Assembly: GCA_015063905.1 (NCBI GenBank)
Contig: SVTF01000008.1
Coordinates: 1 to 64,000, forward strand
DNA: 64,000 bases
Direction of reading: 5' to 3'
From: Oscillospiraceae bacterium
Lineage (GTDB): Bacteria; Bacillota; Clostridia; Oscillospirales; CAG-272
Shown here in pieces: positions 56,649-64,000 of this stretch (its first letter is position 1; the number at the start of each line of letters is the position of its first letter). Under the pieces are notes generated by a model that searched no databases, was not told the origin of the DNA, and worked only from the letters and a program-made list of their open reading frames with translations. The translations under genes and the position numbers were made by a program.

Positions 56649-57662
56649 ATGAAAAAGATATTGCTTGATAAAAACAAAGGCTTCTATAAGGGAAATATGC
56701 ATTGTCACAGTACACTGTCGGATGGCCGTTTCACCCCCGAGGAGTTAAAACGGATCTACAAGGAAAAGGGCTATAGCTTTTTGGCTCTGACCGACCATGA
56801 GCATATCAATAATAATTCCCATCTCGACGATGAGGCGTTCATAACGCTGACAAGCGGAGAGTTTGCCATAAAGCAGTTTTCAGATCAGTCCACGCTAAAA
56901 AATTTTGATATGAAGGTGTGCCACCTCAATTTGTACGCAAAGGAGCAGGCAAACGATTATGCCTTTTGCTATAATTCGGTAGCCGATCATTTTTCCGCGC
57001 CCGAGCGCCGCAATTCCATAAATAAGCCTTGCGAGGATTACGAGCGCACGTACGGTCACGAGGGCATATCAAAGCTCATCAAGAATGCAAACGATCACGG
57101 ATTTTTCGTGTGCTACAATCATCCGCGCTGGTCGCTTGAAAATTACGGCGATTACTCGGGCTACGAGGGGCTGTGGGGCGTTGAGATATACAATCATTCC
57201 TGCGCCGTGGACGGTCTATATGATTACGATATTAACGTGCTTGATGACATGCTGCGCGACGGCAAGCGAGTTTTTGCTTCATGCGGAGACGATAATCACA
57301 ATCGCGGCGCGCGCGGACTTGATTATTCCTTCGGCGCAAGCGTTTACGTAAATGCAGAGTCGCTGAGCTATAATAATATTGTTGATGGCTTGCTTGAGGG
57401 CAATTTTTATTCGTCGATGGGCCCCGAGATATATTCGCTTTACGTCGAGGACGGACGCGTGCATATCGAATGCTCGGACGCGCGACAGATAGCCTATTCC
57501 ACGCGCGGCAGACGTGTAAAGGCGGTCAATGCTCCCGCAGGGAAATCGATAAACGAAGCAACCTTTGAAATAAAAGACACGGATGGATATTTCCGCCTGG
57601 ACGTTATCGACGCCGAGGGTAAAAGAGCCAATACGCAGGCGTATTATTTGGATGAACTGTAA
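56649..57662 (+). CDS. PHP-domain phosphoesterase
   Basis: KGNMHCHSTLSDGRFTPEELKRIYKEKGYSFLALTDHEH. Confidence 0.88.
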   Translation: MKKILLDKNKGFYKGNMHCHSTLSDGRFTPEELKRIYKEKGYSFLALTDHEHINNNSHLDDEAFITLTSGEFAIKQFSDQSTLKNFDMKVCHLNLYAKEQANDYAFCYNSVADHFSAPERRNSINKPCEDYERTYGHEGISKLIKNANDHGFFVCYNHPRWSLENYGDYSGYEGLWGVEIYNHSCAVDGLYDYDINVLDDMLRDGKRVFASCGDDNHNRGARGLDYSFGASVYVNAESLSYNNIVDGLLEGNFYSSMGPEIYSLYVEDGRVHIECSDARQIAYSTRGRRVKAVNAPAGKSINEATFEIKDTDGYFRLDVIDAEGKRANTQAYYLDEL

Positions 57663-57670
57663 AAGTAAAA

Positions 57671-57707
57671 AAAGCACAAGGCATTGTTGACAAATGCCTT
57701 GTGCTTT
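57671..57707. terminator. Bidirectional terminator
   Basis: aaagcacaaggcattgttgacaaatgccttgtgcttt. Confidence 0.85.
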
Positions 57708-57763
57708 AATATTATTTAGGCTTATACGGTTGTTGAAGCAAGAATAGTCTTTTTGCTTCTTTT

Positions 57764-58579
57764 TTATTCGTTATCAGTCTTGAATACGGCGCATAGAAGT
57801 GCCATTTTTTCTTCGGTCGGAACGGTGAATGCTTGATTCTTTCTGCCGAGAGCCTCATACTTGTGCTCTCCGAGCGCGTGATATTGAAGCAGCTCCACTC
57901 CTTTTGGCTTGCCGTGAGCTTCGAGATAGTTGCGTATAGCGGTCATTTCCTCAATGGTATCATTTACGCCCGCTATAACGGGAATACGGATAAGTATCGG
58001 AAAGTTTATTTGCAAAAGCTTTGCGAGATTATCAAGTATCAGGTCGTTGGGAACTCCCGTGTATTGCTTATGCTTTTTGCTGTCCAAACATTTGATATCG
58101 TATAAAATGAGATCGGTGTATGACAGTATCCGTTGAAAGTAATCAAACGGCACGTGTCCCGCGGTATCAACGGCGGTGTGCATTCCGTTTATTTTGCATT
58201 CTCTGAGGATGCTTTTCAAAAAGTCTATTTGTAGCATACATTCTCCGCCCGAAAAAGTCACGCCGCCTCTTGATGCCGCGTAATAGGGCATATCGCGAGA
58301 TATTTCGCGAAAAAGCTCGAGTACAGTGTAATCCTTGCCGCAAGAGATTCTGGCATCGTGGTAGCATATGAAATTCTCGTCTTCCGGAGTTGCGTTTGCA
58401 CATCTTCCGCAGAGGATACACTTGTTGGGATAAAATAAAAACTCTTTATTGCCGCTTTGGCTTTCGGGATTGTGACACCAAGCACAGCGCAGATTACATC
58501 CTTTGAAAAACACCGTAGTCCTAATTCCCGGTCCGTCAACGAAGCTGTTACGCTGAATATCAAAGATCGTTGCTTTCAT
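57764..58579 (-). CDS. Glycyl-radical enzyme activating protein (radical SAM)
   Basis: DGPGIRTTVFFKGCNLRCAWCHNPESQ, GGVTFSGGECMLQ; short Cys-rich insert CILCGRC...C...C. Confidence 0.9.
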   Translation of the reverse strand: MKATIFDIQRNSFVDGPGIRTTVFFKGCNLRCAWCHNPESQSGNKEFLFYPNKCILCGRCANATPEDENFICYHDARISCGKDYTVLELFREISRDMPYYAASRGGVTFSGGECMLQIDFLKSILRECKINGMHTAVDTAGHVPFDYFQRILSYTDLILYDIKCLDSKKHKQYTGVPNDLILDNLAKLLQINFPILIRIPVIAGVNDTIEEMTAIRNYLEAHGKPKGVELLQYHALGEHKYEALGRKNQAFTVPTEEKMALLCAVFKTDNE

Positions 58580-58583
58580 ATCG

Positions 58584-60701
58584 CTATACCTCGTATCTTG
58601 CGATTACGGAATCCTGTATTTGCTCGGTGAGTCTTGAAAAGTAATCAGAATACCCCGTGACTCTCACTCTGAGATTAGGATGCATATCGGGATGCTTTTT
58701 TGCATCGATCAGCTCTTCTCGGCTTACGTAATTAAGTTGGAATTGAACGCCGCCGTTTTTGAAAAAAGTTTCCAACATAGTAAGAGTTTTGTCAAAATAC
58801 TCGTCGTTTTTTAGGTACGAGGCGTCTAAGGAGAAATTTGTGACGGTTGCACTTGATATCCCGTGAGGATCAAAGTTTGCTATGGCGTTCATCATAGCGG
58901 AAAGTCCGTGTCTCGCTTTGCTTTCGGATTGGAAAATTCCATAGCTCAGAGGCGCGCCTGCGAGTCTACCGTCAGGAGTTGCCAGAGTGCCTTCACCAAA
59001 CCAAGCGAAATGCATGGGATAACCTGTATGGTCGCCGAGGAGAACAGGGTATCCGTAAGCTGTCTTTTTGACTTTGACGTATTGATAAAGGTCGTTATAG
59101 ATCCTTTTGGCGACCTTGTTTGAGCAATCGTCGTCGTTGCAGAAGAAATTTCCTCTTTTGAGGATGCGTAGTCTCAATTCCTCGTATCCCTCCCAGTTTT
59201 TGTGAAGAGCGTCAAGCATCGTAGACATATCAACGTATTTCTCATCATAAACAAATTGTTTGATGATGGAAATACTGTCTATCAACGTGACGTTTCCTAA
59301 AAACATTATGGTCGAGACCGCATAATTGACACCGCCTTGTGTGACGCTCTTTCCGTTTTCTATACATCCGTTGAGGAACAGGCAACTGACGTAATTTATA
59401 TCTCTTCCTCGCTTTTGCGTGTAAAGGTCATCGTAATAATAGATCTTATCGAGGTCCTTATATAGCTGGTCCTTGAATATTGCGTAAAACTCGTCAAATG
59501 ATCCGGCATTAGCGGCTTCATCTGCTCTGTGGTGCATAACGTATTCGATAGGGCGAGCCATATTGGCGTGTGAAGAGCTAGCGCAAAGGCCTCCAAGCAT
59601 AGCGGGTTCGTTACAACCCACCATAGTATAGTTTACCGCCTCCTCGTAAGGGAAACCGCAAATTTTTGTGTATGCCTCCAATCGTTTGTCGTCGTTGGTA
59701 AAGGCGAGACGCTTGTTTTTGTCATGTCTGTCGCATTCAAGAGCATGGCGAAGCACACTTTTTGGAGTATCGTTAGTCCAGCGCAGAGTGATCTGCGGAA
59801 TATATGTCGGAAGCTCAATAAGGCTGTCAAGAATAAGCTCGGATACATCGTTGTAGCAGTCCTTGCCGTTCTTGTCACGTCCGCCGATGCAGAAATGTGA
59901 CTGTCCGCCTCGTGTGAAATAGGGAGAATCTACGGGTGTTGCCGCCTGAACCGTCAAAAACAGCTCCTGAAGATATGCTGCCGCCGTTTCCTTATCGAGA
60001 ACACCCGATTCAATGTCGGCAAAATAGAATGATGACAGATATCTGTCAAGCGTTCCAAAGCTATCGGGGTTGAAGCTGAAGCAAACACAGATAGTCAGAG
60101 CTGCCTCGAAAAAGCTTTTGGGTGCTCTTTCTGATAGGGCGAACAGAGCCTCTGAAAGCTTTGTCAGATTAGCCTTGTATTCAGGTTCATCCACACTCTC
60201 AGCATACTGCTTTGACATATCTGAGCATTTTTTGAACCAGAGAATGATAGTGTTTGCTATCTGCTTCAAGCTATTCAAATAGCCTATTCTTTCAGGATCT
60301 GTATGCTTTGCGAGAGATCTGTCGATGTCGTCTATTATTCCTACAATTCCCACATCCAGAACTCTGCGGTAGTCTGACGTACCATGCTGTGCGTCCACGG
60401 TTGACAGATTTTCAATAGGCTTTTTAAGATAAAAAGCTTCGTTTAACTCTATAAGATGCTTGTGTCCGTAACGGCGGAAGATGTCGCCAATGACGCTATC
60501 GTTAAAATTAAAGAAGCCGCAAAACGCCGAATGCTTTGTAATGAGAGGTTGCTGATTCATTATGTATTCACAGATGTGCTTTACGTTTTTTTCTTCTTCG
60601 GGCAGAAAAATGTCCATTTTCGAAAACTCGGTCTCTCTTTGATGGACGTACATATCACCCCGTAAGGTCATCTCGGTTAGCTTTTGTATTCTTTCGTTCA
60701 T
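58584..60701 (-). CDS. Glycyl radical enzyme (PFL/dehydratase superfamily), substrate unknown
   Basis: Active-site Cys motif VGCNEPAMLGG; C-terminal glycyl radical motif RVTGYSDYFSRLTEQIQDSVIARYEV; adjacent cognate activase. Confidence 0.9.
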   Translation of the reverse strand: MNERIQKLTEMTLRGDMYVHQRETEFSKMDIFLPEEEKNVKHICEYIMNQQPLITKHSAFCGFFNFNDSVIGDIFRRYGHKHLIELNEAFYLKKPIENLSTVDAQHGTSDYRRVLDVGIVGIIDDIDRSLAKHTDPERIGYLNSLKQIANTIILWFKKCSDMSKQYAESVDEPEYKANLTKLSEALFALSERAPKSFFEAALTICVCFSFNPDSFGTLDRYLSSFYFADIESGVLDKETAAAYLQELFLTVQAATPVDSPYFTRGGQSHFCIGGRDKNGKDCYNDVSELILDSLIELPTYIPQITLRWTNDTPKSVLRHALECDRHDKNKRLAFTNDDKRLEAYTKICGFPYEEAVNYTMVGCNEPAMLGGLCASSSHANMARPIEYVMHHRADEAANAGSFDEFYAIFKDQLYKDLDKIYYYDDLYTQKRGRDINYVSCLFLNGCIENGKSVTQGGVNYAVSTIMFLGNVTLIDSISIIKQFVYDEKYVDMSTMLDALHKNWEGYEELRLRILKRGNFFCNDDDCSNKVAKRIYNDLYQYVKVKKTAYGYPVLLGDHTGYPMHFAWFGEGTLATPDGRLAGAPLSYGIFQSESKARHGLSAMMNAIANFDPHGISSATVTNFSLDASYLKNDEYFDKTLTMLETFFKNGGVQFQLNYVSREELIDAKKHPDMHPNLRVRVTGYSDYFSRLTEQIQDSVIARYEV

Positions 60702-60725
60702 ACTAATCTCCGTTCTGCTTTCAAA

Positions 60726-61865
60726 TCAGTAGGTTAGTTTGTAATTGTAGCGTTGTTGCATTTCCAAGCAAAGTCCGTTCCATTCGTCAGGCGCGATAAG
60801 CTCTGCGCGAACAAATCGATAGAGCATAAAGATCAGATCCTGCACAGGAGAGCCGAGGGTATGCGCTCCGAAATATAGACTTATCTTGTTTTCGGGATCA
60901 AATGCCAAGTATGCGCAAGACGCGCCTCCCCAGCCGAAATCGGCATATCCCTTGATTCCCGCAGAGCAGCGGACACCAAGACCAAAGCCGTGAGAATCCG
61001 TTAACCAATACGTACGTTTTTGCCATTCGGTCAGGCGATCGGTCATCATCAATTTGAGCGTTTCGGGCTTCAATAGCTTGTGCGTACGAAGAGCTTCCAT
61101 GAAAAGAATATAGTCGTCGACCGTGGAAACACCTCCCGCGCCGCCCGACGCGTAATTAGTGCCAAGCTTATACGGCACGATGTTTTTGCCCGTGTTTGAA
61201 CGTTCACCGTTTACAAACCTGTATTGCTCGGCAAGGCTGTCCAATTCCTCTATCGGTAGCATAAATGTGGAATGGCTCATTCCGACGGGGTCAAAAACGT
61301 TTTTCTTTACGTAGATATCGAAGGCTTCGCCCGAGATAACCTCGACTAATGCCGCCAGCACGTCGTGGCAAAGGCTGTATTCCCATCTGTCACCGGGTTC
61401 GAAGAGCAGGGGCTCGCGCGAAAGATATCGCATCAATTCACGCGTGGGACATTTGCCACTTGTTTCGGCAAATGCTTTTTTGATTTGAGGCGATGCACAA
61501 TCGTATGAAAAGCCTGCAGTCATTTCGAACAAATGTCGGATCAATATTGGGTTATCGGCTTTTTTTATGCCTGTTTCCGTCTTTACGGTCATTTCCTTGA
61601 ATTCGGTCATATAGTCCGATAGCTTATCATCGAGGGAAAAGAGTCCTCGCTCCCACAGTTGCAGAGCGCAAACGCAGGTGATGACTTTGGAACAGGAATA
61701 TATATTGAATCTTTCATTGCCCTTCATTTTTATCTTGTTTTCAATGTCGCTGTATCCGTTTGTATGGCGAAGAATGCATTCGCCGTCCTGATACACCGCA
61801 AGATCAAATCCCGGAAGTCCGAGATCCAGAAACGAGTCGCAAAATGCCTTTGTTTTTTCAAACAT
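60726..61865 (-). CDS. Beta-lactamase/penicillin-binding-type serine hydrolase
   Basis: SCSK (SxxK) motif in FNIYSCSKVITCVCALQLWERG, YSLC motif; SD aggag upstream of MFEKTK. Confidence 0.87.
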   Translation of the reverse strand: MFEKTKAFCDSFLDLGLPGFDLAVYQDGECILRHTNGYSDIENKIKMKGNERFNIYSCSKVITCVCALQLWERGLFSLDDKLSDYMTEFKEMTVKTETGIKKADNPILIRHLFEMTAGFSYDCASPQIKKAFAETSGKCPTRELMRYLSREPLLFEPGDRWEYSLCHDVLAALVEVISGEAFDIYVKKNVFDPVGMSHSTFMLPIEELDSLAEQYRFVNGERSNTGKNIVPYKLGTNYASGGAGGVSTVDDYILFMEALRTHKLLKPETLKLMMTDRLTEWQKRTYWLTDSHGFGLGVRCSAGIKGYADFGWGGASCAYLAFDPENKISLYFGAHTLGSPVQDLIFMLYRFVRAELIAPDEWNGLCLEMQQRYNYKLTY

Positions 61866-61978
61866 AGTGATATCTCCTAAAAACATATATAGTTTATTCA
61901 TAGTTTAGCCTCGGATAGCGGAAAAGTAAATGCACGGAAATTGACATTTGCACTTTTACGTACAAAATTTATATATTG

Positions 61979-62007
61979 TTGACAAACCGCAGAAAAAGTG
62001 CTATACT
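61979..62007 (+). promoter_or_regulatory. Promoter TTGACA-17-TATACT for the AraC gene
   Basis: ttgacaaaccgcagaaaaagtgctatact. Confidence 0.7.
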
Positions 62008-62023
62008 GATCAAGGGTGATGAA

Positions 62024-62806
62024 ATGAAGGAAAAATTCATAATTACAGCTATTGAAAGAGTAATAATGGTAATGGAAACCGATTATTTAGGCGATAATAT
62101 ATCTTTTTCCCGTGATCTGAAAAGCAATGAGATCATTTTTCACTTTTCGGGACTAGCGACGGTATATTTTAATGATACCGTACTGGAAACAAAGCCCAAT
62201 AGCATACGTTTTTTACCTCGGGGAAAAGCGTCCAAATACGACGTTCAGCTGCATGAGCGCGGCGAGTGTATCGACGTGTTTTTTCAAACGGATAGTCCCA
62301 TCTCGTCAGAAGCACTTGTGATTGCCGCCTCACAGAATGAAAAGTTAGGAATGCTTTTCAAAAAGCTGTTTGCAGCTTGGGTTGGCAAGGGCGATGGATA
62401 TTATTTTGAATCTCTCTCTATTCTTTACAAAATATTTGCCGAGTTGCAAAACGATAATTATGTACCGAGATCGCACTATGCGAGAATCAAGCCCGCAATC
62501 GACCGTATCCGTGACCGATTTTTGTCGGAGGAGCTTTCCATATCAGAGCTTGCCACGGCGTGTGGCATAAAGGAGTCGTATTTTTTGAGGCTTTTCAAAG
62601 AAAAATTCGGAATTTCACCTAAAAAATACATAATCCAGCTAAAGATAAATCACGCGTGTGAGCTTTTACGTCTTCAGCGTTATTCCGTGACGCAGATAGC
62701 CGAGATGTGTGGATTTTCGGACGTGTATTTTTTCAGTCGCCAGTTCAAGCAATATATGGGGATAACACCAACGGAGTTCATCAAAAAATACAGATCTCAA
62801 AGCTGA
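62024..62806 (+). CDS. AraC-family transcriptional regulator
   Basis: C-terminal HTH: LSISELATACGIKESYFLRLFKEKFGISPKKYIIQLKINHACELLRLQRYSVTQIAEMCGFSDVYFFSRQFKQYMGITPTEFIKKYR. Confidence 0.92.
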   Translation: MKEKFIITAIERVIMVMETDYLGDNISFSRDLKSNEIIFHFSGLATVYFNDTVLETKPNSIRFLPRGKASKYDVQLHERGECIDVFFQTDSPISSEALVIAASQNEKLGMLFKKLFAAWVGKGDGYYFESLSILYKIFAELQNDNYVPRSHYARIKPAIDRIRDRFLSEELSISELATACGIKESYFLRLFKEKFGISPKKYIIQLKINHACELLRLQRYSVTQIAEMCGFSDVYFFSRQFKQYMGITPTEFIKKYRSQS

Positions 62807-62881
62807 CAACTATAATTTGGGGGATGTATGTATCCCCTTTTTTATTTATGTAAATTGGGATTTATGGGGGAGAAAGGACAT

Positions 62882-63057
62882 AGGGGGAAGGGCGAACCTT
62901 TTTGCAAAAGTTTCGCCCTTCCCCGACTTTAGTCGTGATGTTTTGCTTGCAAAACTCACCGCACAGCTTGCTGTGCAGACCCCCCCACTCCCGCAAAAAA
63001 ACCTTTAGGGCATAGGGTTAGGGAATTTAAACTTGAAGTGATGCTTAATAAGTGGAG
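62882..63057. repeat. Interspersed repeat family R2, copy B
   Basis: Core ccccgactttagtcgtgatgttttgcttgcaaaactcaccgcac identical to copy A; leading hairpin differs in sequence but stays paired. Confidence 0.85.
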
Positions 63058-63129
63058 CAAATCTTATTTTTTCGCATCCCCGTTAAGTTAAACATTGATT
63101 TTGCTTTATCTATAACGGCTAGGTTCGAC

Positions 63130-63302
63130 AATTCATAAATACAGGTTGGCTCAGCAGGTTGATTTTTGCGTAGCAAAAAGCAACGTCAACTTGAGTGGGT
63201 TAGAACCCCAAAACCCGAAAGGTTTTTGCGGAGCTTTTTATTAAAAAGCGACCGCGTCTCCCCTTCGTTGCACCATCTAACCCACCGACAAATCAAAATT
63301 TG
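63130..63302. repeat. Hairpin-rich intergenic element R4
   Basis: gtgggttag...ctaacccac inverted arms, aacccgaaaggtt and gctttttattaaaaagc hairpins; right end 18-mer recurs inverted at 15892-15909. Confidence 0.55.
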
Positions 63303-63384
63303 AACTTCAAAATGCAAAAATTTCAAAAAGTCTTGACAAAATAGTTTTTATTATATATAATACTAAATGTTGATATAAAAATGT

Positions 63385-63645
63385 GTTGATGGGGATAGAG
63401 AAAAGTGCGGTTTTTCAGAGATGCGTCGGTTGGTGCGAGGCGCAAGGCGGCTTTTTCTTACTCACCTCGGAGCAGTCTTTTCGAAAATGTGTATGCGTTT
63501 CGCGGCTTGACGTTAAATGACGCAATGGAGTAGGGAAGAACGGTTGCCGCCGTTATAGGCTTTGAGTGGCGTCCTTTGGGCGCAATTTGAGTGGTACCGC
63601 GGAGTGTGACTTCGTCTCAATTTTGAGGCGGAGTTTTATTTTTTA
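63385..63645 (+). promoter_or_regulatory. T-box leader upstream of leuS
   Basis: gagtggtaccgcgg (63589-63602) then terminator cgtctcaattttgaggcg with T tract; candidate Leu specifier cttaCTCacctcggagc. Confidence 0.88.
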
Positions 63646-63752
63646 TAAGTTCGGCGAGCCGTCCGCATCGCCAACCTCCGCGTTTTCCCCATACAGCACC
63701 AACTAATTATGTAAAAACAGTGCCGTCATAGTACGGTAGAAAGGAAATATAA

Positions 63753-64000
63753 ATGAAATACGAGCATTTACAGATTGAAAAAAAGTGGCAGGAATACTGG
63801 CAAAAGAACCAGACGTTCAAGACGGACGTATGGGATTTTTCCAAACCTAAATTCTATGCTCTCGATATGTTCCCCTATCCTTCGGGCGTAGGTCTGCACG
63901 CGGGTCACCCTGAGGGCTACACCGCAACTGACATTATGTCCAGAATGAAGAGAATGCAGGGATATAACGTCCTTCACCCTATGGGATATGACTCATTCGG
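63753..64000 (+). CDS. leuS: Leucine-tRNA ligase, N-terminal part (runs off window)
   Basis: [25 protein letters not shown]...[50 protein letters not shown]. Confidence 0.95.
   Translation, partial: MKYEHLQIEKKWQEYWQKNQTFKTDVWDFSKPKFYALDMFPYPSGVGLHAGHPEGYTATDIMSRMKRMQGYNVLHPMGYDSF

Noticed and set aside
61925-61960. AraC half-sites in the serine hydrolase/AraC intergenic region (two TGCAC motifs)
   Set aside because: 18-bp spacing and only short identity; too weak compared with the 3635-3672 site.
1-64000. Prophage, integrative element, secondary-metabolite or defence island
   Set aside because: No integrase, transposase, capsid, NRPS/PKS or known defence proteins among the ORFs; only the DUF6291-like orphan hints at an element.

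Overview
This 64 kb window looks like a chromosomal segment of an anaerobic, probably sporulating clostridial Firmicute. The assignment is inferred from T-box leaders, spoIIP, the infC-rpmI-rplT order, smc-ftsY and glycyl-radical chemistry. A conserved core (about 16.3-46.4 kb: infC-rpmI-rplT, trmH-like, dprA, topA, trmFO, plsX, rnc, smc, ftsY, rdgB, yhbY, nadD, yqeK, rsfS, ruvX, pheST, glnS, gltX) is flanked by accessory carbohydrate modules, each paired with an AraC-family regulator. The left arm (0-16 kb) carries a Gfo/Idh oxidoreductase plus DMT transporter, a single-chain FGGY kinase-HpcH/HpaI aldolase fusion, a GH29-SDR pair, and a ROK-SIS-GH2-xylB(frameshifted)-G1PDH operon. The right arm (57.7-62.8 kb) carries a serine hydrolase-glycyl radical enzyme-activase operon of unknown substrate. 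The best candidates for undescribed biology are: (1) the kinase-aldolase fusion with a 21-bp-spaced tandem operator; (2) the orphan glycyl radical enzyme operon; (3) several intergenic repeat families, two of which keep perfect or near-perfect hairpins whose arms differ in sequence between copies; (4) infC apparently starting at AUA. No tRNA, rRNA, CRISPR array, transposase or recognisable defence system was seen. All family names come from reading motifs; no searches were run.
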